The translations under genes and the position numbers were made by a program. From Agrococcus sediminis (GTDB lineage: Bacteria > Actinomycetota > Actinomycetes > Actinomycetales > Microbacteriaceae), in contig NZ_VOIR01000015.1 of assembly GCF_007923295.1 (NCBI RefSeq), forward strand, positions 200,161 to 264,160: DNA of 64,000 nucleotides, read 5' to 3'. Under the pieces are notes generated by a model. That model was given only the letters and a program-made list of their open reading frames with translations, had not been told where the DNA came from and did not search any database. Positions 44,962-55,943 of the stretch are shown piece by piece; position 1 is the first letter of the stretch; the number at the start of each line of letters is the position of its first letter.

Positions 44962-46725
44962 GTGATCCGCCTCTCCGAGCTCTTCTTCACCACGCTGCGC
45001 GAGGACCCGGCCGAAGCCGAGGTCGCGAGCCACCGCCTGCTGCTGCGCGCCGGCTACATCCGCCGCGCGGGTGCCGGGCTGTACTCGTGGCTGCCGCTGG
45101 GCCTGCGCGTGCGCCGCAACATCGAGCGCGTCATCCGCGAGGAGATGACGGCCGCGGGCGCCCAGGAGGTGCTGTTCCCGGGGCTGCTGCCGCGCGAGCC
45201 GTACGAGCGCACCGGCCGCTGGACGGAGTACGGCGACGGCATCTTCCGCCTCCAGGACCGCAAGGGCGCCGACCACCTGCTCGCGCCGACGCACGAGGAG
45301 GTCTTCACGCTGCTCGTGCAGGACCTCGTGTCGAGCTACAAGTCGCTGCCGCTGACGATCTACCAGATCCAGGACAAGTACCGCGACGAGGCGCGGCCGC
45401 GCGCGGGGCTCCTGCGCGCGCGCGAGTTCACGATGAAGGACGCCTACTCGTTCGACGTCGACGACGCCGGCCTCGACGCCTCGTACCAGCGCCAGCGCGA
45501 CGCCTACGAGCGCATCTTCCAGCGGCTCGGGCTCGAGTACGTCATCGTCTCGGCTGACGCGGGCGCCATGGGGGGCTCGAAGTCGGAGGAGTTCCTGCAC
45601 CCGACGCCCGTGGGCGAGGACACCATCGTGCGCTCGGCGGGCGGCTACGCGGCCAACGTCGAGGCGTTCGAGACCGTCGCCCCCGACCCGCTACCCGTCG
45701 AGGGCCTGCCCGCCGCCGTCGTGCACGACACCCCGGAGACGCCCACGATCGAGACGCTCGTCGCCGACGCGAACGCGCGCTTCCCGCGCGAGGACGGCCG
45801 CCCGTGGACGGCCGCCGACACGCTGAAGAACGTCGTGCTGCGCCTCACGCACCTCGACGGCTCGAAGGAGCTCGTCGTCGTCGGGCTCCCCGGCGACCGC
45901 GAGGTCGACGACAAGCGCGCCGAGGTGGCGTTCCAGCCCGCCGAGGTGACCGCCGCGGACGAGACCGACTTCGCCGCCAACCCGGGCCTCGTGAAGGGCT
46001 ACATCGGCCCGTGGTCGGCCTCCGGAGCCGTGCTCGGCGAGCAGGGCTCCACGCGCATCCGCTACCTGCTCGACCGTCGCGTCGTCGACGGCACCGCCTG
46101 GATCACGGGCGCGAACGAGCCCGGCCGGCACGTGTTCGGCCTCGTCGCGGGCCGCGACTTCGCGGGCGACGGATGGGTCGAGGCGGCCGACGTGCGCGAG
46201 GGCGACCCCGCGCCCGACGGCTCCGGCCCCGTCACCCTCGAGCGGGGCATGGAGATCGGCCACGTCTTCCAGCTCGGCCGCAAGTACGCCGAGGCCCTCG
46301 GGCTCAAGGTGCTCGACCAGAACGGCAAGCTCGTCACGGTGACGATGGGCTCGTACGGCATCGGCGTGACGCGCAACCTCGCGGCCATCGTCGAGAAGTC
46401 TCACGACGAGAAGGGCATCATCTGGCCCCGGGAGATCGCGCCGTTCGACGTGCACGTGGTCGCCACCGGCAAGGACCAGGCCGCGTTCCGGGTCGCCGAG
46501 ACGGTCGGGGCCGACCTCGAGGCGCGCGGGCTCGAGGTGCTCCTCGACGACCGGCCGAAGGTCTCGCCCGGCGTGAAGTTCGGCGATGCCGAGATCATCG
46601 GCGTGCCGCAGATCGTGATCGTCGGCCGCGACGCCGCCGCAGGCCTCGTCGACGTCTGGGACCGCGCGACGGGCGACCGGCAGCAGGTGCGGATCGAGGA
46701 GCTCGAGGCGGCGCTCGGCCGCTGA
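44962..46725 (+). CDS. proS: Prolyl-tRNA synthetase (bacterial type)
   Basis: A 587-residue class II aminoacyl-tRNA synthetase charging tRNA-Pro. Class II motifs are visible: [17 protein letters not shown] (motif 1 region), [27 protein letters not shown] (motif 2), and [15 protein letters not shown] (motif 3). The editing (INS) domain, which clears Ala-tRNA-Pro, lies between motifs 2 and 3 (about residues 225-405), as in bacterial-type enzymes. The C-terminal anticodon-binding domain ends the protein. GTG 44962 is set by the TAGACT box and by the family start [13 protein letters not shown]. Confidence 0.96.
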   Translation: MIRLSELFFTTLREDPAEAEVASHRLLLRAGYIRRAGAGLYSWLPLGLRVRRNIERVIREEMTAAGAQEVLFPGLLPREPYERTGRWTEYGDGIFRLQDRKGADHLLAPTHEEVFTLLVQDLVSSYKSLPLTIYQIQDKYRDEARPRAGLLRAREFTMKDAYSFDVDDAGLDASYQRQRDAYERIFQRLGLEYVIVSADAGAMGGSKSEEFLHPTPVGEDTIVRSAGGYAANVEAFETVAPDPLPVEGLPAAVVHDTPETPTIETLVADANARFPREDGRPWTAADTLKNVVLRLTHLDGSKELVVVGLPGDREVDDKRAEVAFQPAEVTAADETDFAANPGLVKGYIGPWSASGAVLGEQGSTRIRYLLDRRVVDGTAWITGANEPGRHVFGLVAGRDFAGDGWVEAADVREGDPAPDGSGPVTLERGMEIGHVFQLGRKYAEALGLKVLDQNGKLVTVTMGSYGIGVTRNLAAIVEKSHDEKGIIWPREIAPFDVHVVATGKDQAAFRVAETVGADLEARGLEVLLDDRPKVSPGVKFGDAEIIGVPQIVIVGRDAAAGLVDVWDRATGDRQQVRIEELEAALGR

Positions 46726-46729
46726 CGGG

Positions 46730-48211
46730 CTAGCGGCGCGGCCGTCGGTCGGCCTCGTCGGCCGGCAGCGCCTCCCACTGGCCGGTGACCGACTCCACGC
46801 TCTCCCACACCTCGACGCCCTGCACCTCGGGGAGCATGTCGCGGGTGAAGACGGGGTCCTTGCCGGCCCGTCGCTGCTCGTCGAAGTTCTTGAGCAGCTT
46901 GAACGCGACGCCCGAGAGCAGGCCGATCGCGATCAGGTTCACGATGGCCATGACGCCCATGAGCATGTCGGCCGTGCTCCAGATGGTCGCGGTCGCCACG
47001 ACCGAGCCGCCGAGCACCGCCGCCACCGCGAGCACGCGATAGGCGGTGAGGGCCGCGCGGCGCTCGGTGATGAACTCGATGTTCGACTCGCCGTAGTAGT
47101 AGTTGCCGATGATCGACGAGAACGCCAGCAGGAAGACGATCACCGAGAGCGCGACGCCCGCCCACGCGCCCAGCTGGCCGGTCACCGCGTCGAAGGTGAG
47201 CGCGATGCCGCCCTCGGCGCCGGTGAGGTCAGGGGTCGAGACGAGGATGATGAAGGCCGTGATCGAGCAGACCAGGAAGGTGTCGAAGTAGACGCCGAGC
47301 GTCTGCACGAGCCCCTGCTTGACCGGGTGGGTGACGGCGGCGGAGGCGCCCGCGTTCGGGGCGGAGCCGAGACCCGCCTCGTTCGAGAACATGCCGCGCT
47401 TGACGCCCTGCATGATGATCGTGCCGAGCGCGCCGCCCGCGACCTGCTGGAAGCCGAAGGCGCCGGCGTAGATCTCGCCGAGCACCCGCGGCACCTCGGA
47501 GATGTTCATCGCGACGATGATGATGCCGAGGATCAGGTACAGCAGCGCCATCGCGGGCACGAGCGACTCGGTCACCTTCGCGATGCGGCGCACGCCGCCG
47601 AAGACGATGAGGCCCGTGAGGGCGGCGACGAGGATGCCGACCACCCAGGGGAGCCACTCGGCCTCGGTGCCGATCGTGGACGAGACCGTCGCGACGATCG
47701 TGTTGGCCTGCAGCGACGAGAAGGCGAAGGGGAAGCAGATGATGAGGATGACGGCGAAGAGGACGCCCATCCACCGCTTCCCGAGGCCGCGCTGCATGTA
47801 GTACGCGGGGCCGCCGCGGAAGCCGTCGGCGTCGCGGTGCTTGTAGAGCTGCGCGAGCGACGACTCGATGAAGGCGGATGCGCCCCCGACGAACGCCATC
47901 GTCCACATCCAGAAGACGGCGCCGGGGCCGCCGAACGCGATGGCGGTCGCGACGCCGGCGATGTTGCCGACGCCGACGCGGCTCGCGGCCGAGATCGTGA
48001 ACGCCTGGAAGGAGGAGACCGACTGCGCGTTGCCGTCGCGGTCCTTCGGCGTCCTGTCGGTCAGCACGCGGAACATCGCCGGGAGCAGCCGCAGCTGCAC
48101 GACGCCCGAGCGGACGGTGAAGTAGATGCCGAGCACCGCCAGCACGGGGAGGACGATCCACGTCCACCAGAAGTCGCCGGCCGTCACGATCAGTTCGTCG
48201 AGTGCTTCCAC
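46730..48211 (-). CDS. alsT: Alanine/sodium symporter (AGCS family)
   Basis: A 493-residue integral membrane transporter of the alanine/glycine:cation symporter family, importing small amino acids with Na+. Family motifs are WTWIVLPVLAVLGIYFTVRSG at the start, VGNIAGVATAIAFGGPGAVFWMW, FSNEAGLGSAPNAGASA, and ASAAVTHPVKQG. About eleven helices are visible. GTG 48211 is chosen because TAGTGT lies 8 nt upstream; GTG 48223 lies inside that box. It is divergent from nusA. Its substrate fits the ald/gabT genes elsewhere in the window, though no direct link is shown. Confidence 0.92.
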   Translation of the reverse strand: MEALDELIVTAGDFWWTWIVLPVLAVLGIYFTVRSGVVQLRLLPAMFRVLTDRTPKDRDGNAQSVSSFQAFTISAASRVGVGNIAGVATAIAFGGPGAVFWMWTMAFVGGASAFIESSLAQLYKHRDADGFRGGPAYYMQRGLGKRWMGVLFAVILIICFPFAFSSLQANTIVATVSSTIGTEAEWLPWVVGILVAALTGLIVFGGVRRIAKVTESLVPAMALLYLILGIIIVAMNISEVPRVLGEIYAGAFGFQQVAGGALGTIIMQGVKRGMFSNEAGLGSAPNAGASAAVTHPVKQGLVQTLGVYFDTFLVCSITAFIILVSTPDLTGAEGGIALTFDAVTGQLGAWAGVALSVIVFLLAFSSIIGNYYYGESNIEFITERRAALTAYRVLAVAAVLGGSVVATATIWSTADMLMGVMAIVNLIAIGLLSGVAFKLLKNFDEQRRAGKDPVFTRDMLPEVQGVEVWESVESVTGQWEALPADEADRRPRR

Positions 48212-48219
48212 GGGCGACC

Positions 48220-48225
48220 ACACTA
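48220..48225 (-). promoter_or_regulatory. -10 box (TAGTGT) of alsT
   Basis: TAGTGT on the minus strand is 8 nt before GTG 48211 and 13 nt from the divergent nusA box. Confidence 0.45.
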
Positions 48226-48238
48226 GCCGCCGGCGCGG

Positions 48239-48244
48239 TAGGAT
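48239..48244 (+). promoter_or_regulatory. -10 box (TAGGAT) of the nusA operon
   Basis: TAGGAT is 52 nt before the nusA GTG, so this transcript has a leader of roughly 45 nt containing AAGGAG. Confidence 0.45.
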
Positions 48245-48296
48245 GGCCGGTCGGCATCCCGTGCCGTGAGCGAGCAGCAGAACAAGGAGTCCACAA

Positions 48297-49286
48297 GTGA
48301 AGATCGATCTGAGCGTGCTGAAGACCGTCGAGCGCGAGCGGGAGATCTCGTCGGACGACCTGATCCGCATCATCGAGCAGGCGATCCTCCAGGCCCACGT
48401 CCGCTCGGGCGAGAAGCACGACGCGACGGCGCCGCAGCCGCGCGTCGAGGTCGACCGGAAGACCGGCGAGGTCACCCTGTACGAGCCCGAGCTCGACGAG
48501 GACGGCAACCGCATCGGCGAGTCGATCGCCACGACCGACGACTTCAGCCGCATCGCCGCGACCGCCGCGAAGCAGGTCATCTTCCAGGCGCTGCGCGACA
48601 AGAGCGACGAGTCGGTGCTGGGCGCGTACAAGGATCGCGAGGGCGACATCATCGCCGGCGTCGTCCAGCAGGGCACGAACCCGCGCATGGTGCACGTCAA
48701 GCTCGGCGACGACATGGAGGCGCTGCTGCCGCCCGAGGAGCAGGTCCCGGGCGCCGAGTACAAGCACGGCCAGCGCCTGCGCGTCTACATCACGAAGGTC
48801 GAGCGAGGCCAGCGCGGCCCGCAGGTGACGGTGAGCCGCACGCATCCGTCGCTCGTCCGCCGACTGTTCGCGCTGGAGGTGCCCGAGATCGCCTCGGGCG
48901 CTGTCGAGATCGTCGCCATCGCGCGCGAGGCCGGCCACCGCTCGAAGATCGCGGTGCGCGCGACGCAGCCCGGCATCAACGCCAAGGGCGCCTGCATCGG
49001 CGAGCTCGGCGCCCGCGTGCGCGCCGTGCAGGCCGAGCTCGGCGACGAGAAGATCGACATCGTCGACTTCTCCGAGGACCTTCCCGCGTTCGTCGCGAGC
49101 GCGCTGAGCCCGGCACGGGTGTCGGATGCGTTCATGCTCGACGAGAAGACGAAGGCCGTGCGGGCGCTCGTGCCCGACTTCCAGCTCTCGCTCGCCATCG
49201 GCCGGGAGGGCCAGAACGCGCGCCTCGCGGCGAAGCTGACGGGGGCGAAGATCGACATCCAGCCCGACTCCGTCATGGAGGACTGA
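48297..49286 (+). CDS. nusA: Transcription termination/antitermination factor NusA
   Basis: A 329-residue RNA-polymerase-binding factor for pausing, termination and antitermination. The N-terminal domain (about 1-125) begins MKIDLSVLKTVERER. An S1 domain (about 135-200, DIIAGVVQQGTNPRMVHVKLG) and two KH domains follow (GACIGELGARVRAVQAEL, and LAIGREGQNARLAAKLTGAKI). The length is that of actinobacterial NusA without C-terminal acidic repeats. GTG 48297 has AAGGAG 7 nt upstream. rimP, normally directly upstream, is absent; the divergent alsT gene is there. Confidence 0.96.
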   Translation: MKIDLSVLKTVEREREISSDDLIRIIEQAILQAHVRSGEKHDATAPQPRVEVDRKTGEVTLYEPELDEDGNRIGESIATTDDFSRIAATAAKQVIFQALRDKSDESVLGAYKDREGDIIAGVVQQGTNPRMVHVKLGDDMEALLPPEEQVPGAEYKHGQRLRVYITKVERGQRGPQVTVSRTHPSLVRRLFALEVPEIASGAVEIVAIAREAGHRSKIAVRATQPGINAKGACIGELGARVRAVQAELGDEKIDIVDFSEDLPAFVASALSPARVSDAFMLDEKTKAVRALVPDFQLSLAIGREGQNARLAAKLTGAKIDIQPDSVMED

Positions 49287-49313
49287 GCGATCTCCCTGCG
49301 TCCCGGGCGTGTC

Positions 49314-49607
49314 GTGCGGTACGATGGGGACATCCGAACGTGTCTTGGCTGTCGCGCGCGCACTGAACCCGCACATCTCGTGCGGATCGTCGCGCAGGGC
49401 GACGCGGCGGTCGTCGATCCCGATCGACGGCTTCCCGGCCGAGGCGCGTGGGTGCATCCGACGCAGCAGTGCGCGGAACGCGCGCTCCGCGCGCTTCCCC
49501 GGGCGCTGCGCCATCCGCACCTGGACACCTCGCCCATCGCACGATGGGCACAGGACGGGCTCGACCCGAGCCCCGACCGAAGGAATGAACGGCACATGGA
49601 CAACTGA
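49314..49607 (+). CDS. ylxR: YlxR family RNA-binding protein (DUF448)
   Basis: A 97-residue basic protein of the YlxR/DUF448 family, normally between nusA and infB. In other bacteria it has been linked to RNase P or ribosome function. The family motifs RTCLGCRARTEPAHLVRIV and PGRGAWVHPTQQCAERALR are clear. GTG 49314 gives the expected start a few residues before the CxxC. A TACGAT sequence lies inside the first codons (49320-49325) and could start a separate transcript for infB; this is weak. Confidence 0.92.
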   Translation: MRYDGDIRTCLGCRARTEPAHLVRIVAQGDAAVVDPDRRLPGRGAWVHPTQQCAERALRALPRALRHPHLDTSPIARWAQDGLDPSPDRRNERHMDN

Positions 49608-49640
49608 TGAGCAGCTCGAAATGAGACCCGTCAGCTAATC

Positions 49641-49670
49641 GTCCGCCCTGTCCTGGGCGGACCAGGACAG
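49641..49670 (+). promoter_or_regulatory. Two mutually exclusive hairpins in the infB leader
   Basis: GTCCGCCC (49641-49648) pairs with GGGCGGAC (49655-49662) around a 6-nt loop. CTGTCCTGG (49648-49656) pairs with CCAGGACAG (49662-49670) around a 5-nt loop. The arms overlap, so only one can form. The second hairpin ends within the AGGAGAG ribosome site of infB. A translational or attenuation switch is possible. Confidence 0.5.
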
Positions 49671-49677
49671 GAGAGAA

Positions 49678-52386
<2,709 letters not shown>

Positions 52387-52399
52387 CGTGCGGAACGAG

Positions 52400-52427
52400 G
52401 TGTGGGGCGGCTGCGGTCGCCCCACAC
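52400..52427 (+). terminator. Strong hairpin between infB and rbfA
   Basis: A perfect 10-bp stem GTGTGGGGCG/CGCCCCACAC with an 8-nt loop. There is no T-run, so it may be a GC-rich terminator, an attenuator, or an RNA processing/stability signal that lowers rbfA relative to infB. Confidence 0.5.
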
Positions 52428-52451
52428 CCGTCTGAAGCGAGAGGAAGTCCC

Positions 52452-52889
52452 ATGGCCGAGAACCCCAGGGCGAGGAAGATCGCCGACCGCATCCGCGAGA
52501 TCACCGTGCGCGCGCTCGAGCGCGAGGTGAAGGACCCGCGGCTCGGGTTCGTGACGATCACGGATGTGCGCGTCACCGGAGACCTGCAGCACGCGTCGAT
52601 CTTCTACACGGTGTACGGCACCGACGAGGAGCGGGCCGACACCGAGACCGCGCTCGCGAGCGCCAAGGGCGTCGTGCGCCGCGAGATCGGCAAGGGCATC
52701 AGCCTGCGGCTGACGCCGTCGATCGAGTTCATCCTCGACGCGCTGCCCGAGAGCGCGGCGTCGATCGAGCACCTGCTCGACGAGGCGCGCCAGCGCGACC
52801 TCGCCGCCCAGCAGGCGGCCGCGGCGGCGCAGTTCGCCGGCGAGCCCGACCCGTACCGCAAGCCGCGCGAGGAGGACGAGGAGGCCTAG
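52452..52889 (+). CDS. rbfA: 30S ribosome-binding factor A
   Basis: A 145-residue KH-fold ribosome maturation factor for late 30S assembly and 16S 5'-end processing. Typical segments are [43 protein letters not shown] and [12 protein letters not shown]. An acidic tail, EEDEEA, ends the protein. ATG 52452 has GAGAGGAAG at good distance. It is last in the nusA-infB operon here. Its stop is convergent with the RNB gene and shares a CTAG. Confidence 0.95.
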   Translation: MAENPRARKIADRIREITVRALEREVKDPRLGFVTITDVRVTGDLQHASIFYTVYGTDEERADTETALASAKGVVRREIGKGISLRLTPSIEFILDALPESAASIEHLLDEARQRDLAAQQAAAAAQFAGEPDPYRKPREEDEEA

Positions 52890-52901
52890 CGGGCCTCCTC
52901 G
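52877..52901. terminator. Bidirectional hairpin at the rbfA/RNB convergent stops
   Basis: CGAGGAGGCC (52877-52886) and GGCCTCCTCG (52892-52901) form a perfect 10-bp inverted repeat with a 5-nt centre that includes the shared stop codons. It lies where both transcripts should end. No T-run is present. Confidence 0.5.
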
Positions 52902-54325
52902 AAGCGCAGCCGCCGCGCCGCCAGGTCGGCTTCGACCAGGCGGGCGCGGATGCGCTCGCCCGGCTCCGCCGAGGTCGCGCACGCGGCCTCGGCGGGCGGG
53001 TCGAGCAGCTGCACCGTGGCGCCGTCCTTCCGGGTCTCGACGACGACCGCATCGAAGTCCTCGCCGACCCGGTGCCGCAGCATCGCGATCTCGACCGCGT
53101 CGATCGACTCCCGCTCGAGCCGGCTCGCGACCTGCCCCGACTCCTGCATGATCTCCGGCAGCCCGACGAGGCCCTCCGACGCCCACGCCGGGATGTCGCG
53201 GCCGTTCGCGATCGCCTCGCAGTGCGCGAGCACGTACCGGTCGACGAGGCGCCGCAGCGGCGCCGTCGTGTGCGCGTACGGCGCGCCGATGGCCGCCTGG
53301 ATCAGCGACGCATCCGATCCGCCGCCGGGCGCCGCCGTGCCGTCGAGCACGGTGTAGCCCGCGCCGCGGAACAGCCGCCGCGCGACCTGCAGGATCGCGA
53401 GCGTCGTCGGCTTCGAGCGGTCGAGGCGGCGCAGGAACGCGCCGTAGTGCTCGCCCTCGGCCCACTCCTCGCCGATCGCGCGCACCTCCTTGCGGAAGCG
53501 CCGCACGTCGCCCTTCGGGGGCCGCGGCATCGTGCGGAGGATGCCCCGCCCCGCGCCGAGCATGAGGTTCGCCGCCTCCATGCCCGTCATGAGCGAGACC
53601 TGCGCGTTCCAGCGCTCGACGGGCAGCAGCTCGCGGCGCTCGAGCCGGTAGTCGTCGCCGTGGCGGGCGATCTCCTCCTCGGGCATGTCGAGGCTCGCGC
53701 CGTCGCGCGCCTCCTCGAGCGCGATGCGCAGCTCGCCCGCCTCGCGAAGCAGCCCCAGCATCGCGTCGCCGCCGTCGATGCGCGCCTGCGCCTCGCGGTA
53801 GGTGAGCTGCTCGCGCGAGCGCACCCGGGCGCGCTCGAGCGTCGTCCCCGTGACGTCGCCCGACGCATCCAGCCGCATCGTCCACACGTACGCGGCGCGC
53901 TCCTGCCCCTCGAGCAGGCTCGCGGCGCCCTCGCTCACGACGGGCGGGTGCAGCGGCACCCGGCCGTCGGGCGCGTACATCGTCTGGCCGCGGCGGCGCG
54001 CCTCGGCGTCGATCGCGCCGCCGGGCTCGACGAACGCTGCGACGTCGGCGATCGCGTAGTGCACGACGAAGCCGTCGCCGTCGCGCTCGAGGTGCAGCGC
54101 CTGGTCGAGGTCGGTCGAGCCCTCGGGGTCGATCGTCACGAACGGCACCTGCGTACGGTCTGGCTCCGGCAGCCGCGGGTCGGCGGCGTACGCCGCGGCC
54201 TCGGCCTCGGCGGCGGGCGGGAACTCGGCGTCGAGGCCGAGCTCCTCGCGGATCGCGGCGAGGGCGGCGGCGAGCTCGTCGCTCGCGGCGGGACGGTCGA
54301 TGAGGCGCTGGTGTCGTGCCGGCAT
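52886..54325 (-). CDS. RNB domain ribonuclease (RNase II/R-like, short)
   Basis: A 479-residue 3'-5' exoribonuclease of the RNase II/R superfamily. The catalytic acidic motif reads [19 protein letters not shown], with all Asp residues present. [31 protein letters not shown] and [11 protein letters not shown] complete the RNB domain. The cold-shock and S1 RNA-binding domains of full RNase R (~800 residues) are reduced or missing, as in other short actinobacterial forms. ATG 54325 has TAGGTT 7 nt upstream, formed partly by the mutY stop codon. Confidence 0.92.
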   Translation of the reverse strand: MPARHQRLIDRPAASDELAAALAAIREELGLDAEFPPAAEAEAAAYAADPRLPEPDRTQVPFVTIDPEGSTDLDQALHLERDGDGFVVHYAIADVAAFVEPGGAIDAEARRRGQTMYAPDGRVPLHPPVVSEGAASLLEGQERAAYVWTMRLDASGDVTGTTLERARVRSREQLTYREAQARIDGGDAMLGLLREAGELRIALEEARDGASLDMPEEEIARHGDDYRLERRELLPVERWNAQVSLMTGMEAANLMLGAGRGILRTMPRPPKGDVRRFRKEVRAIGEEWAEGEHYGAFLRRLDRSKPTTLAILQVARRLFRGAGYTVLDGTAAPGGGSDASLIQAAIGAPYAHTTAPLRRLVDRYVLAHCEAIANGRDIPAWASEGLVGLPEIMQESGQVASRLERESIDAVEIAMLRHRVGEDFDAVVVETRKDGATVQLLDPPAEAACATSAEPGERIRARLVEADLAARRLRFEEAR

Positions 54326-54332
54326 GGCGCAC

Positions 54333-54338
54333 AACCTA
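54333..54338 (-). promoter_or_regulatory. -10 box (TAGGTT) of the RNB gene, built on the mutY stop codon
   Basis: On the minus strand the mutY stop TAG begins TAGGTT, 7 nt before the ATG at 54325. Confidence 0.45.
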
Positions 54339-55208
54339 GTCGGGCAGCCTGACCGCCCCGTGCTCGCGCAGCACCAGGCCGTCGGCGGCGAGCGAGGCGA
54401 CGGCGCGCTCGAGCTGCGCCGCGTCGGGCCAGAGCGGCGCGAGGTCGGCCTCGGCGAGCGGCACGTCGACGGCCCGGAGCGCCCGCAGCACCGTGCCGCG
54501 CGCCTGCCGGTCGCTGCCCGCGAACGCCGCCTGCCGAGGCGCGCGCCGGCCCTCGTAGGGCGGGTAGCCCGCCGCGCGCCACGCGCACGCGTCGGCGATG
54601 GGGCACGCGTCGCACCTCGGCGCCCGCGCGGTGCACACCAGCGCCCCGAGCTCCATGAGCGCGATGGAGACGACGGATGCGTCGGCGGGGGAGGCGGGCA
54701 GCAGGGCCTCGACGTCGGCCAGGTCGCGCTTCGCCGCCGGCGCCGCCTCGCCGCGGCCGTGCACCGCGCGGGCGACGACGCGGCGCACGTTCGTGTCGAC
54801 GACCGGGTGGCGGTCGCCGAAGTGGAAGACGGCGACGGCCCGCGCCGTGTAGTCGCCGATCCCCGGGAGCGCGAGCAGCGCATCCACGTCCCTCGGCACC
54901 TCGCCGCCGTGCCGCTCGACGATGGCGCGCGCGGTGTCCTGCAGGCGCAGCGCCCGCCTGGGGTAGCCGAGCGTGCCCCACTGCCGCAGCACCTCGTGGG
55001 TGGGCGCATCGGCGAGGTCGGCGGGCGTCGGCCAGCGCTCGAGCCAGCGGTCGATCTCGACCGCGACGCGCGCCGCCTGCGTCTGCTGCAGCATGATCTC
55101 GCTCACGAGCGTGCCCCACGCGTCGAACTCCGGCCGCCGCCACGGCAGGTCGCGGGCGCTCGCGCGATACCAGGCGGCGAGCGCGGGCAGCGAGCGGCCG
55201 TCGAGCAT
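54336..55208 (-). CDS. mutY: A/G-specific adenine DNA glycosylase
   Basis: A 290-residue base-excision repair enzyme that removes adenine mispaired with 8-oxoguanine. The catalytic Glu37 (SEIMLQQTQ) and Asp138 (DTNVRRVV) are present. The helix-hairpin-helix is LPGIGDYTARAVAVF. The [4Fe-4S] loop has correct C-x6-C-x2-C-x5-C spacing (CTARAPRCDACPIADAC). It is shorter than E. coli MutY (350) and lacks a full NUDIX-like C-terminal domain. ATG 55208 is preceded at 6 nt by TACGCT. It is divergent from the kinase-like gene, with 33 nt between. Confidence 0.95.
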   Translation of the reverse strand: MLDGRSLPALAAWYRASARDLPWRRPEFDAWGTLVSEIMLQQTQAARVAVEIDRWLERWPTPADLADAPTHEVLRQWGTLGYPRRALRLQDTARAIVERHGGEVPRDVDALLALPGIGDYTARAVAVFHFGDRHPVVDTNVRRVVARAVHGRGEAAPAAKRDLADVEALLPASPADASVVSIALMELGALVCTARAPRCDACPIADACAWRAAGYPPYEGRRAPRQAAFAGSDRQARGTVLRALRAVDVPLAEADLAPLWPDAAQLERAVASLAADGLVLREHGAVRLPD

Positions 55209-55214
55209 CCCGCC

Positions 55215-55220
55215 AGCGTA
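55215..55220 (-). promoter_or_regulatory. -10 box (TACGCT) of mutY, leaderless type
   Basis: TACGCT on the minus strand is 6 nt before ATG 55208. It is 9 nt from the divergent TAGGCT. Confidence 0.5.
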
Positions 55221-55229
55221 CCCAGCGCC

Positions 55230-55235
55230 TAGGCT
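55230..55235 (+). promoter_or_regulatory. -10 box (TAGGCT) of the uridine-kinase-like gene
   Basis: TAGGCT is 6 nt before ATG 55242. Confidence 0.55.
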
Positions 55236-55241
55236 GGCGGC

Positions 55242-55943
55242 ATGGTCGACCGCGCGCTCCTCATGAAGGCGGCCTCCTGGACGCCCGAGCAGAAGGCCCT
55301 ATATACGAGCCTCGTCGAGCAGCTGCTGCGGCGGAACCCGCGCGGGCGGCGGCTCATCGCGGTCGAGGGGCGCGACGGCGTCGGCAAGACGCGGTTCGCG
55401 GATGCGCTCCAGGTGGCGTTCGCGCGCGCCGGCGTCGAGGCGTTCCGCGCGAGCGTCGACGACTTCCACCGGCCGCAGGCGTTCCGCTACCGCCAGGGGC
55501 GCGACTCGTCGAAGGGCTACTACGAGGACGCCTTCGACATCGAGCTGCTCGACCGCGTGCTGCTGCAGCCGTTCCGCATGGGCGGCTCGACCGGCTTCCA
55601 GACGGCCGCCTTCGACCTCGCGACCGACCGCAGCATCGAGATGGAGTGGCAGACGGCGGGGCCGGATGCGGTGCTCATCGTCGACGGCGTCTTCCTGCAG
55701 CGGCCCGCGCTCGCGGGCAAGTGGCACGCGGTGCTGCTGCTCGAGGCCGACGACCGCGTGCGGGGAGAGCGGATGCGCGCGCGGGACGGCGCGCACCCCG
55801 ACGTCGCGCACGAGTCGCACCGCCGCTACCGGGAGGCGCACGAGCACTACGAGCGCACGGTCGTGCCGCGCAGGCGAGCCGCGTTCATCGTCGACAACAC
55901 CGACTGGCGGGTGCCCCGGCAGAGCTTCGCCGACAGCTGCTAG
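55242..55943 (+). CDS. Uridine kinase-like P-loop protein
   Basis: A 233-residue P-loop NTPase. Walker A is AVEGRDGVGKTRFA (about residues 40-53). SVDDFHRPQAFRYRQGRDSSKGYYEDAFD matches the substrate-binding region of uridine kinase/phosphoribulokinase-like proteins. VLIVDGVFLQRP is Walker B. Nucleoside phosphorylation is likely, but the exact substrate is uncertain. The stop TAG shares a CTAG with that of convergent panE. Confidence 0.85.
   Translation: MVDRALLMKAASWTPEQKALYTSLVEQLLRRNPRGRRLIAVEGRDGVGKTRFADALQVAFARAGVEAFRASVDDFHRPQAFRYRQGRDSSKGYYEDAFDIELLDRVLLQPFRMGGSTGFQTAAFDLATDRSIEMEWQTAGPDAVLIVDGVFLQRPALAGKWHAVLLLEADDRVRGERMRARDGAHPDVAHESHRRYREAHEHYERTVVPRRRAAFIVDNTDWRVPRQSFADSC

Noticed and set aside
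48266-49366. A frame beginning MSEQQNKEST just upstream of nusA, considered as a rimP remnant
   Set aside because: It runs in another frame through nusA, and its translation beyond the first residues is shadow sequence with no RimP motif.
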